Assembly: GCA_034440635.1 (NCBI GenBank)
Contig: JAOTON010000971.1
Coordinates: 620,001 to 684,000 of the forward strand
Direction: 5' to 3'
DNA length: 64,000 nucleotides
From: Lepas anatifera
Lineage: Eukaryota; Arthropoda; Thecostraca; Lepadidae
In this document: piece after piece, positions 35,480-46,830 of the stretch
Layout: each line of letters starts with the position of its first letter
How positions within the stretch are numbered: the first letter of the stretch is position 1
Program-made: the position numbers and the translations under genes
Notes under the pieces: model-generated
Database searches by the model: none
Told to the model about the DNA's origin: nothing
Seen by the model: only the letters and a program-made list of their open reading frames with translations

Positions 35480-36497
35480 ATGCAAACGGAAACAATCCTG
35501 CTGCTGCCGAAACCACTCCTGCTCCTGTTTCAGCTGCGCCTCCTCCTGTTGCTGTTGTCTTTGAAGCAGCAGCTGCTGCTGTCTCTGCAGCTGTTGCTGT
35601 TGTTGCTGCTGCAGAAGTAGCTGCTGTTGCCGCTGGGCGATACAGGCCACGGCAATGTGGTGTCTCTGCACAGCAGACATCGTACCGTAGGTGTGTTCCA
35701 GCGCCGCGGGCGGCGCCGGGATAGAGGCTGCCACTGTCGGAGCGGAGGGTGGCTCGGCCAGAGCTGGCAGTGCCGGCAGGCTCAGCGAGTGGGGAAGGCG
35801 CTGATATGGACGCAGAGACGTGGCAGCAGACGCAGAGGGATGCACCATCGCCACTGACGTGGGCACAGACAACCCATAGTTGGAGATCATCGGTGGACGG
35901 GCAGGCGGCGGCTGTTGGTAAGCTCGGGGTACCAGGTTTGGCGGGGGGTATAAATATTGGGGAAGCAGTTAAAGAGCCATCCACCGGCCGGGTAGGTGCA
36001 CTGACAGAAGAGGACGCTAAGAGGCTGGCAGAAGCATCGGCACACTGGCCCCACAGCGGCTCAGTCCCCGTCGACGTTCGCGGTGGGGGCGGCAGCGGCG
36101 GTGGGAGGGTCTGTCTCGGTTCCACCTCACTCGGTCGCCACTCCGTCGACAGCGACGGCGACGGCGGCGACGACCGCATGCGACGGAACCTAGGCGGGAT
36201 CTCCCTCATCTTGAGGCGCAGCTGCGGGGGCCGGGCCTCCGTCGACCCCACCGCGTCCGCTGCCCAGCCATACTCGCTGACGCTGGGCGCCACCGGGGCC
36301 GTCCGCGGCTCCTCCCGGCCGGTGGCGACGCCGCGCAGGGCACTGTTGACGTACACGCGACTGCGGAAGCCCCTGTCGACCGGGGCCGGAGCATGGCCGC
36401 TGATAGATGCACCATCAACACTCTCAGAAACACTAGCATCACTCTCCACCTGCCACGTAGCCGCCGGGCCGGCGCGACCCGGCCAGGCCCTCATCAT
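34404..36497 (-). CDS. Long Gln/Pro/Ser-rich exon with two apparent frame switches
   Basis: This long minus-strand coding exon probably starts at ATG 36497 (an in-frame stop lies further upstream). Order: a Ser/Pro-rich N-terminus with a basic patch (RLKMREIPPRFRRMR); a Pro/Tyr stretch (YLYPPPNLVPRAYQQPPP, about 35900-35955); a Gln-rich block at about 35655-35130 with a (CAG)n run and His-4; then an acidic Ser/Pro tail ending in DDNNG at donor ATG^GTAAGT (intron from 34403, phase 1). The reading frame moves twice, near 35970 and within or just after the CAG tract near 35445. Each move is cured by removing one base, and coding-like sequence resumes at once. The composition suggests a disordered RNA-associated or transcription-related protein, but I do not recognise the family. 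It may be a separate gene or the ADAR 5' end. Confidence 0.6.
35130..35655 (-). repeat. CAG/CTG-rich glutamine tract
   Basis: Interrupted CAG/CAA codons (CTG on the plus strand) run for about 500 bp, with a pure run at about 35446-35471 followed by four ATG/CAT triplets. The reading frame differs on the two sides of the pure run, so repeat length, or the accuracy of the sequence through it, decides whether the protein is intact. Confidence 0.85.
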
Positions 36498-37071
36498 AAG
36501 CAGCACTGACGCTGGCACGCCGGCCGCGCGCCAGAGCCGGCCGACCTTGGCCCCAGGGCAGACACGTGACCTATCCGGTGCCGCGGCCACCAATCAGCGA
36601 GTCGGGCACCACCCACCTGTGCAGTCGAATATTGCGCGCAAAACATAACGGAGTCCGCCCGTGTCGGGTATCATGGACAGTTGTATGTGAGCTTTGTGCT
36701 TAGCATAGGAAAATGAGCCTTATGGTTAAACTTCCTGCCAGTCAAGACGGGACGCCCGTATATGAATCATATCTATCTTGGGGCGCACCTAGATGAGACT
36801 GCGGCGTTTCTCAACAAGCACTCTTGCGTTCCACGGAAGAAAAGTGCAAGACGCAGTTGTTTCGATTTTGGGATTTTGGTATAATTCGCTGCAGCACGAC
36901 AAGCTGCATTTACTTATTCAATGATTTGACAAAGTTCCCTCAACACTTGTAGCTATATCGTCTTTTCAAATCAGTTTCAGGGCTCCGCTAATGTTAAACA
37001 AAACAGACAAAACACTTTCCTGCAAAACATCCAGAATGTGACATACGCTTTTATTCCGTTGGACAGTAGCA
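36498..37071. promoter_or_regulatory. Upstream region of the Gln-rich gene
   Basis: 36498-36660 is CpG-rich. On the minus strand it reads GCTGATTGGTGG, a reverse CCAAT-type element, and GGTCACGTGTC, an E-box. This fits a TATA-less promoter or 5' UTR of the gene starting at 36497. An acceptor-like CTGCACAG at about 36624 also allows an upstream exon. Confidence 0.35.
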
Positions 37072-38066
37072 TTAGCCCCACCTCGGTGGGGGGAATGTTT
37101 GACACCCACCCTCGAGTTTTCCCGGCTGCACAAAAAACGGCAGAGCGAAGCGTCGCCGTACTTGGCATACCTTATCTTTGATCAATTCCGCAACTTCCTT
37201 CAAAATTCTAACGGTGGGTTACCTCAGGTCAGGTCACCAGTTCAGGACAAGTGACCTCACCTCCAAAACTGTTGAAGGTGGCATAAGAAAGAAATGGGCG
37301 AATCTATCGATTTGAAACTTACACCACATCACGAGCCCACCAGTACCACAACATATATTTCAGGATTTTTCATATCGATGACCTAAGGTCAGGTACGGAT
37401 CGTGACCTCTCCATTGGAAATGCATGGCCCAAAACAGGAATTGGACTGTATCTGTGTAGATACAGCTAATAATACATTAACATTCTCCAAATCGTAGTAC
37501 CCTGGGCCCCTTTCCAGAATCATGCTGAATTTTTTTACCTGTGACCTTTGAAAGGTCATCTACCATACATAGGCAGGTTTCAGACTTTGGTAAATAACTT
37601 TGTAGAAAGTGATGAAAAAGCCTTCATTTTCATACCATTACGTTTGGATTTTTATTGCGAGCCGATTTATATGCATATTGATTATGCTATGTTGAAGAGT
37701 GACCTTGACTTGACTTCAGGTCAGATCATGTTTTATGTTTTGACCTCATAATATACATAATTCGATTCGCTGTAACGAGAGGAAGCGGATGGTGCCTAAA
37801 ATGATTCTAAATCAACTCTGTCAGACGCTAGAGCCCCGAAACTCTTTTCTAACATGCCACATTCTTTGACCTGTCATGACCTAAATATTGACCTGAGCCA
37901 AAAAGTGGCAGGTATAGTTTCTTCGTGAATTTTCATGAGCTACCCACCAGCTTCGCATTTTTTCGCTATAACGCATAGGAGCCGAGTTGGAGGGGGTGTT
38001 TGAACAACCCCACCATGGCGAAGGTGGCTCGGAGGATCACCGGGACACCGGGACATTATGTGTTAA
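37072..38066 (+). mobile_element. TTAA-type element with a decayed left end
   Basis: It begins TTAGCCCCACCTCGGTGGGG (TTAA decayed to TTAG) and ends near TGTTAA at 38063-38066. It has the AAAAAACGGCAGAGCGAAGC stem region (about 37132-37155), AGGTCA hexamers, and the family's internal box ATTCGATTCGCTGTAACGAG near 37758. Confidence 0.72.
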
Positions 38067-38226
38067 TACATAATTATTTTCGTCAATAGCCGTCTAAGTG
38101 CGATTTCAAACCCATTTTCCCCCCGGAGGCTGAGAGAGCTCTCCCAAACTAAACCCTGTGGAACAAACGAAACTACATATACCAGCTGCCTTCCAGAAAC
38201 AAGCCAACCACTAACAATGTTTAGCT

Positions 38227-39405
38227 TTACACCTTCGCCCGGGTGGGGGTCTTTTAGACCCCCCTCGGGTTTTTCCGAAGTGACCTAAAAAACGGCAGCG
38301 CGCAGCGCCGCCAAACTTAGTACTAGCTGTTCCTTCATCATTTTCACATCTTTCCTGACAATTTTAGCTCAAGGTCATATCAGGTCAGGTCAAAAGGTCA
38401 GGCGAAGTGACCTCACCTAAAAAAATGCTTAGGACTGCATAACTAAAAGGAGGATTAATCGATCAAGTTGAAACTCATAACACATATTGGGCCCACCAGG
38501 AGCTACAACATATGTTCCGGGATTTTTGATATTGGTGACCTAAGGTCATGTGCAGAGCATGACCTCCCCATTGCAAATGCATAGGGAAAATCACGAAATG
38601 AGCTTTTCTCAGAAGTATGAATGGAATCAACTCCAAACATCAGTTACAACTTGTTCTTAGCCCATTTCTGAAGTTGATAGCAAAAATTTTGACTTGTGAC
38701 CTTTGAAAGGTCACCTTAGGTCAAATAAGCATTTTTGGTGTTTTACTCAATACATTTTGAATAAACAAAGATATAACTTTTATTTTGTCACCAAAGTGTT
38801 TGTATGGTCACTGCAAGTCAAATGATATACATCATGACCATACCAGGTCAGGTTGGATCAAACCGTTGACCTGGGTCAGGTCAAATTTTAAATTTGACCA
38901 CACAGCAATATCATATATCATTCGATTCGTATTCACGAGAGGATTGCAATGGTGCATCAACTATGGCTGTATCGTGATTGGTTTGGAAGTTATTAGCGAA
39001 AAAGGAAACACCATTATGCATGGGTGGCTATGGACATTCCCAAGAACATTCCCAATATTCAGTGACCTGCAGCTCCCTAGGCTTTGACTTGACACGAAAA
39101 TCATTGCCACTGTAATGAAAATGTCGTTAAGAAATGTTTCTAGCTGTCATAGTTTCGGAGATGTATGAGGTTTTCTTAGTACACCTCATATTAGCGATTT
39201 TGAACTATTTTGACCTCTGGAGACCTTGATATTGACCTGACGAGAAAAATGGCCGAAGTATTTTCGATATCATTTTTGAAGAGCTTTCGATTACCGTTTT
39301 GCACTTTTTTCTAGCTTCCTTTAGTTTTTGAGATCGTGGGGGTCTTTTTAGCCCCCCCCTACCAGGGCGAAGGTGGCTCGCACCCGCCACCGGGGCAAGG
39401 GTTAA
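38227..39405 (+). mobile_element. TTAA-type element beside the previous copy
   Basis: It starts TTACACCTTCGCCCGGGTGG and ends GGGCAAGGGTTAA. The subterminal hairpin is GGGGGTCT-TTT-AGACCCCC (about 38245-38263). An internal stem region lies at 38293-38312. AGGTCA/TGACCT hexamers and the ATTCGATTCG box (about 38920) are present. It lies about 160 bp from the preceding copy in the same orientation. Confidence 0.75.
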
Positions 39406-39605
39406 TACCATCCTTGCACTCGCTATATTCCACCACAATAACGCTCAAGGTCGAAATATCTCATGAAGAGTTTCCGAAGCTATGACAATTCCCAATCAGA
39501 AAATATTTTCAAGGTTTTGTGCATTTGTATATTCCGCCATTTTGAAGACATCCTCAATACATTCTCCGTCTGAGGCATTATGAACATAACATCATGCACG
39601 CTCTG

Positions 39606-39905
39606 CAGTGGCGGATCCAAGGGGGGGCGGCAAAAAGGCATTTGCCCCCAAAAACGGAGAACCTCGGAGCAAAATGTTTCCCCCCAGGCTGTCGACCTCC
39701 TTTTTGCCCTGACTCTTTTTCAGTATATAAGCAAGGTATTTGTGCTTCAACTCTTAATTTCAAACAGAACCAGTCAACATCAGTGTAAAAATTGGGCTTT
39801 GCGTAGCAAAACCAGCATCTTGTGGCCACACGTTTGACCCAGGAACGTTTTTTCTGCTTATCAAATTTGGCTCGCCTCCAAAACTACCGGCTACATCCGC
39901 CACTG
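39606..39905. mobile_element. hAT-type MITE, 300 bp
   Basis: It begins CAGTGGCGGATCCA and ends TACATCCGCCACTG, inverted complements with small changes. The flanks are CGCTCTG (left) and CGCTCTTG (right), an 8-bp duplication with one base lost on the left. It has no coding capacity. CAGTGG ends with 8-bp duplications are a hAT hallmark. Confidence 0.8.
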
Positions 39906-41675
39906 CGCTCTTGACTTAAGGGTGAGAGGAAGTTCCAAATCAAACATTTAAGGCACATATCAGATTCTATATCCTATATTTGTATTCTATGCAAATCAAT
40001 AGAAGTAAACACTCAATTCTATGCAAATAGTAACACATCACTCAAAAAGGTTAGTTAAAATAAGGTTCATGTGAAGACAATTGGACAGACATCGTTGAAT
40101 TCAGCTACATCAAAGAAACGCCCAAGCGTTACATAAACATATATATTTTTCGGAATACACACGGGTTAAAAAACGAACACATCATGAGGCAAATGAAAAA
40201 AGCGTAGATGATGTTTACAATAAAAAAACGATATCAATGCCACACGGTCTAGTAGGCTAGGGGCCGCGTACAGGCGCAGGCGAGCCAGCGCGAAGCGAGC
40301 GGTAGACGAAGATAATGCGACTAAACGCAGGACAGCACCCAAAAAGGTGACCGCGGGACAGCGTCAGTGCGCCGGCAATCTACGATGAGGCGGGTAGCCA
40401 AGCGCATACACAATACAGTGCACGATGTAGTATAGAAAAAGAAAATGTTAGAAAAATAAAATAAATAAATAACGTAAAATAAAGTCAATTTACAGTTATA
40501 CTGCATCCTGATATTTCACCAGGTCTTTAATGTGCAAATGAGTCGGATGGCATGGAGGACAGGCTAGGACCGGCGGGGGCACCCTGAAAGCGAAATACGC
40601 CTCCGCAGCAAATGATGCTACCTTGTGCTTTTTAATCTGGAGACATACATAGGATAAGTAATGAAGTATAAACTTTCAACCTGTTTCATGAGAGGAACGA
40701 ATTTTTTGGTACATGAGAATTCCCACCAAATAAGTATGTAGTACGCTTGTTGAAAGCTTCGTTAAAACAGCTTAGGCTTAATATCCATAAGGACACGTTG
40801 ACCTCGAAAAAATATACGCGTAAAATATAAAAACATGATAGTCTCCGCATTTATAATTTTTTTCTGTTCGATATATAATTCAGACAAAAACTTCTTACGG
40901 AAAGAGAAAGGAGCCATTTCCCACCGAATATATTTGTGCGCTCCAAGTAATTGGCCACTGTTAGGAGCACACTACTGGAGATTTTAGAATGGTAATTGAA
41001 CACATTTGTTGCCAGTTTCTTTCATTCTGAGATGAAATAGAGCTAATGTGAGAAGCTAACAGTCTGCCTATAGTCCAAAATTGTGCAGTTTCCAACACTA
41101 TTTCACGACCAAGACTTTCAGCGGAGCAGTGGCATTAAACCAAAAGTGGGCCGATTTGGCTCAGCGTAGATGAATTAGTACGGGCTACCTGCAACAGCCG
41201 CGGATTTGAGCGCAGCGGTTATTACTGCTGCGACTTCTGAGAAACGCCGGAAAACTGAGGCTCCGACGGCCCTCCAGCGAGCCCTTAAGCACGCGCACGT
41301 GCTGAAGAGGTAGCCCACCAGAAAGGATACCAACAACAGAAGTCACTTGGGTACAGTTTGCACAGGAATAGGAGAGGTGGGCGACACCGGGGCATCTCAT
41401 ATTAAGGTGTCATTCTGGAAGTGCCCTAAACGCACAAAAATATATATACAGGAATAATGCATCCAATCACTTTGGCGTGTAGTATTTAAACAACACCAGC
41501 GTTCACTCACTAGCCGTGCCTTGACATGCGCGTCAACTGGGGTTGGAGCCAGACCTAGGCTCAGGTCACGATAAAGCTGGGTCAAAACGCGATCATTAGA
41601 ACCAAAGGGGTGCTACAAACCCAATGATGGCAAAATAAACGCTGCATCTTCATTCCCGACGAAGTCATTGAGCTA
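39906..41675. other. No gene recognised
   Basis: AT-rich unique-looking sequence with short frames only. Confidence 0.5.
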
Positions 41676-42017
41676 AACCCATGTTAGCCATGCATTTCCA
41701 ATGGAGAGGCCATGACTCGTACCTGACCTTAGGTCATCGATATAAAAAATCCTGACCCGATTTTTGTATCACCCGATGGCCTTATTATATTATACAGATT
41801 TCAGAGTGATAGATTGATCATGTTCTTACGTATGCTATCTTAAACTTTGAAGGAGGTGAGATCACTTGACTTGCACTGGTGACCTGACCTCAAGTGACCT
41901 GGGCCAAAAATTTTGAGACAAGCTGCAAAAAGGATCGGAGAAAAGCCATACCAAGCAAAGCAGTGCAGCACGTCGATGAGAGGGTACCCGCCCTCCATCA
42001 TCAAAGCGCGTGTTTAA
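41676..42017 (-). mobile_element. Truncated TTAA-type element
   Basis: About 340 bp matches, in reverse, the first third of the copy at 59003-60005 (the TGACCTTAGGTCATCGATAT region and the TGACCTGACCTCA region). It ends GCGCGTGTTTAA. The other end is missing. Confidence 0.6.
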
Positions 42018-42639
42018 TTACTTCCGGCAGCATAGTGCAAAATAACAATGTCCCCAGGGACAACCGCTGGTAGGTGTTCGGGAAGAGTAATACGCAATAT
42101 GGCCAGGCGAGATTGCCAATCACAGCACAATACCGGCGAGGGAGTTGGTGGACATTGTGTTGCTGCATCATTTATTTGCCGGCCACCAACAAGATGGAAG
42201 CTCATAGCCAAAACGAATTTACCAGTAGGGGACGGACCATAAGGTTCCGCAAGCACCGGCGTCGGCCAAGGGGCCACGGGCCGAGTCCACTTATTTTTCT
42301 AAGCGAATTCAGCTTTACCCATTTCTGCCAAACCGACACAATACATCCAAGCACTCCGCACAAGAGTCAGGCAACAATGAGCCCGATGTGAAACATATTC
42401 TGATGTTTGTTTAAAGAAGGGTCTGTTCTCTGTCATGGAGAAGTAACAGACTCCTTAACAACCTCCGCACCCCCCCCTTATCTTTTTATTAAGGGCTTTT
42501 TATAAGGCGTTCTGCCGCAGCCCCCTCCCCCTCTCCTAATTTTATCAATTGGCAAGTTCCATGTCATTTAAGTACGAAAAGAAGGGTTCCAATACCAGCA
42601 ACCGTCAAATACCTTCCCCACCCTAAATAGAGAACGTGG

Positions 42640-42870
42640 AGGAGTTGGGGTTCCGACAGCTCGCTCAGCTACCAGAGCGCCGGTTCCTCGTCAAGCCTGT
42701 GTGGACTGGCCGCTGCACAAGTGGTCCTAGTCCAACAGTTTCAGTCTTCGCTTCACGACATCACCGACGGGAAATACACACTACCCTACAATGAATCGTG
42801 TTTCTTACCAATGTTTTTGTTTGCTTTGCCTGAGCAAGGAAATAAATAAAGATTCATTCATTTATTCCTT
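42640..42870 (+). repeat. Possible 3' end of a non-LTR element
   Basis: A GC-balanced segment ends in GAAATAAATAAAGATTCATT and CATTTATTCC, like the A/T-rich simple-repeat tails of LINE or SINE copies. No coding domain is recognised. Weak evidence. Confidence 0.35.
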
Positions 42871-43778
42871 CAATGGGTACCTGGGCACAGCCCCTGACCA
42901 CAAGCCGCCATGTCGTGACGTTACCACGGCGCCAGAAAGGCCCTTCACCTACCTTCACCATTGAAATCTTTACCAAGTTTGGAAGGGTTTTTCTAGCCTC
43001 CAAATGGCAATAGGAACCTTTTAAGCCTAGATCTGCAATCTTTGGTATTTTTGTCTGAGAAAATAACCTTTCAATTGTCGAGTTTAGAATGATTCAACAT
43101 TACATTTGCCTTAAGAAAAAGGTACCACAAATTAGAGAAGGGGAATTCATTCATACACATGAAGTATTTTTGGGCATTCGTAAAGTAGAAATCGGTTCAT
43201 TTAATGTCACTGATACCATATTGGAGGAATACTGCAGTTACTGGGGCACACCATTCAATAACAACGCAAAGTGACGCGATGACGATTTGCTTTTGGTAAA
43301 TAAGCGACGCATTAATGAAAGTTATCTTAAGGGTATAGATAAAGAAATGGTCAACGCAAAGTTAGCTCAAGCTTGTAAATGTATTATTATTCAACAGAAA
43401 TGATGTGTATTTCATCAATTCTTTTGAATTTTGAAAATCGAAATATCAAAACAAAGCTACGGCGCATTCTCTGTCGTGAACGTACTTTGTGTAAAGGTAT
43501 CCTGCCTGGGACCTCCGATGTCGAAGACAACGATGCAACAGATAGCCTCGTCAATCATTCAGCTGCTACGTGCGAGCAAGGTAATGCATCCATACACCTA
43601 TCAAGTGCCTGCGCCGGAAATCGGAACTGGACGACAACATATTCGTGCTAAAACTCATTCGCACGTAAAACCTTCCTCGACTAAGAAAGCCCTGACTGCT
43701 GGGAACATTCACCGTCTGCGAACATCGAACAGGACACTCTCCGGTTGTACAACACGGCATCGGTGAAATCTGGCAAGG

Positions 43779-43850
43779 AACCCACACTGCAGCCAGTGTG
43801 GGGGCGAAAACACTGTGGAGCATTTACAAACAGGCTGTCCTGCGCGTGAC
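43779..43850 (+). pseudogene. Relic of a LINE ORF2 C-terminus (CCHC motif)
   Basis: The plus-strand reading NPHCSQCGGENTVEHLQTGC has Cys at 43788 and 43797, His at 43821 and Cys at 43836. This is the C-x2-C-x7-H-x4-C pattern typical of the end of non-LTR retrotransposon reverse transcriptases. The frames before and after are closed by stops, and no reverse-transcriptase core was found upstream. Confidence 0.6.
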
Positions 43851-46771
43851 GCAGCAGGAGCAGGCTCTGGGAGCACAACTAGCATCAGCGAGGTGCTCTA
43901 AGGACCTACAACGCACATAACTCCTTCCAATGGTGGGGCAGACGACCTTTTCGGTCGACCAGCTCCGTTGTCTCATCTTGGGACGGGCACACGTGGCATA
44001 CCAAAGAAGAAGTTAGGGCACGTGATAAGCCTGCGGCTAAGACCAAACGAGCAGAAGGACCAAACAAGCAGAAGAAGTGGGAGGTTGGAGTGTTGGGGAG
44101 CATTGAATTTAGCTTATAATGAAACGTTTGGTATGAAGAAATATGTGCGTAGTAAGGCAGATAAACTTTACAACAACTTTATACAAAAAATATATATCAT
44201 GCTGCTCTCAAACCCTGACCACAGGATGTTAATGAAAAACAGCCTGCTCTGCAGCGGGTCTTAAACATTTTCCACCACCGAAACCCATATGCCTTCAGCG
44301 CTTTTCTTCACGACAGAAGCTGGCTCTTAAAGTCATCTGCATAAATGGAGCCACTATAAAGTAAATTTACAGCCTCCTTACTCAGAAACAGATGACAGTG
44401 CCTGGTCGCCAGCCAGTCTCGAGAGGGCGGCCACCAGGGGCGTACACAACACATAGGTAGATTCACTCACGCTCTTAGCGTCCGCGCAGTAGCAAAACCG
44501 TGCAACAATTCTGGAGCTACTTAATCGATCTCAGTCTAAAATTTTACACCATTGAAAAAGGCACTGTCAAATTGCGAGACCAACTAGGACCTGAGTCAGC
44601 AAATTTATCGATGAAACGCCGAAGAACGATACAGCGTTCACCTGAACCCAGAAAATGAAACGTATCCAGACGGAAATGAAACATCGGAGCAGCGTGACAC
44701 ACCTATGAAATATGAACACCTGACACAGACCTGTACTGTTCAGGCTTGATGAAACATGTCCTTTCTTATCTGAGAGAGCTGTGCTGGGCTCTAACAGGGC
44801 TTGGCACATACAAATTTCAAAGTGCCGGTAGATGTAACTAAATACTCCGTAGCGGCACATAGTCGACAATATCATTTAAGTTTCACAACGAAGCAGCAGA
44901 GTTTTGCTGCCGTCTTAACTAAAAGTCTTCAATTAACTCTACATCATTTATAAGGCAAATGAAAAATGTTCCGATTTCGAAGGAGCATCTAGCTCTACCA
45001 TTATACCAAAACAATCCCATTAGGACTTTGAAATAAAATCAGTACCTATCGACGAAATGTTTCACCAGTTTGCCAAAAAAGAACTTTATCAAGACAACCG
45101 TTCATGAAATGTGAGATCGCCATTCCCAAGGCGAATAGGTAAGGTCGGGCTTGATTACAAGTGTTAGGATACACAGACGGCAAAATGAAAAAAGATGCAT
45201 AAAGAGAAAAAACGTCACACCTCAGCTGGGAATGTCCCAGGGTGGAGGGCCACTCCTCAGTGAGGACTTGGGATTCCAGCTGGGTCCCACGTACTGAACA
45301 TCATAGGTTGATCCAGGATTGCTGATCGGGGGGTGGATGGAAGGTGGTGGAAGGTACTTTTGGAAGGTACGATCGGGGGTGGAAGGGGGGTACTTTTGGA
45401 TGGCAAGGCCCATCAGGTGGTCGCCATATCCAATCATGGCGGCGCCGATACTCACATCCTAGGGGCTGGGAGGCTGGGAAGTGACTTTCAGGGGGCGCCG
45501 TGGCCATTTCAGGGGACACTGAGGGCCGATGGCTGAACCCATGCTGAACAAAGGTGTTGACTTCATAAGAAGTTCGACATTCTGGTAAACATTTTACTTT
45601 GGAAATGACTCGGTCAAATCTCAGTTTCACCCTTTATCATATTCAGCAGTACCCTCCAAACTGCAGAATTAGCTTAGTTTGATCTTTCAGTGAGGTTCCG
45701 CTACGGTTGTCTGCCTGCCAAGCACAAGATGAAGTCGCTGCTGACAGCTCAAACTCGCCACGCAATTACCGGGCTCGAAAGGCCAGGAATTTAGTCCGTG
45801 ATTTCGCTGTGCTTGCAACGGCTCCCCAGTGAGAGCGTACAAGATAACTAAGCTGTCAGTGTGGGGGAACTCGCTGAAGCGCTGCTGTACTATAAACACT
45901 TGGCAGACCCGCCAGTTTCCGGTACGTGCAGTTCACTCGGCGTCCGGTCCTGAGCCGCTGCTCCATCCCTCAGCTCGCAATCGTAGTCAGCTTTACTAGC
46001 TCAAATTGAAGCTTAGCGCCGGGCATCCGAGTGTCATGCTCTAAAAGCCTGTTCCAGCACAACCGATCATCACTATACTATCAGCCAGACGCGGGCCGCC
46101 GGATGGAGACAATGTCACTACCCAAGGTCGGCGCCAGCCCGCAGGCTGGGTAGCTTGTCGGTAATTTAGCTCTGCACCTGTGTCCCTTCCCTGGGGGCCT
46201 CAGCAACACCGACCACGGCAGCGGATGAACCACCGTAATACATCCTGGAAAATGGCGGAGCTGGCACACAGAGGCCTGAATGAATTTTCATGGCGAAGGA
46301 ATTCATCACAGATGCAATACTAAGTCGTTGGACATGAGCTCAATTATGAAACTCGCGACCGTGGACAGCCGGAACTAATCTGTTGCCATAGTCTACACTT
46401 CATCCTATGCTTCATTCTCAAGCATATCGCCTTAGTTTGGCCAAACTCGCCACTTCACCCAGCTTGCCTGATTAAAACTTCGCACAAAACTTAAATAAGA
46501 AAAGGGAAGCTCCGGGGAAAATAAGCAGAGCATAAGCCTGGGTGCGATATAGTCATAATGAACGAAGGGGGTTCGTGATGAGATGGTGTGGCGGTACGCG
46601 CGATTGATTTCCACACCTGTCATTTGGGTCCACGTCCCAGTAGAGACCCTGAATAATACGCAACTCATCCCCATCCCCCCAAACAGAGCGGGGATTGGCG
46701 ATGTCAGTAGCGCTCAAATACTGATACCTCGCTAGACATCAATAATTATCCAAATAAAGACTTATGCCACA

Positions 46772-46830
46772 TTTCGCACTTATTTACAAATAAATTTCGC
46801 ACTTATTTGCAAACACATTTCGTACTTACC
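46772..46830. repeat. Short tandem repeat, about 24-bp unit, three copies
   Basis: ATTTCGCACTTATTTACAAA, ATTTCGCACTTATTTGCAAA and CATTTCGTACTTACC follow one another. Confidence 0.8.

Noticed and set aside
34735..36648. Plus-strand frames opposite the Gln-rich exon (poly-Ala, poly-Cys stretches)
   Set aside because: Antisense of CAG repeats. The minus strand has the consistent splice donor and varied, sensible protein sequence.
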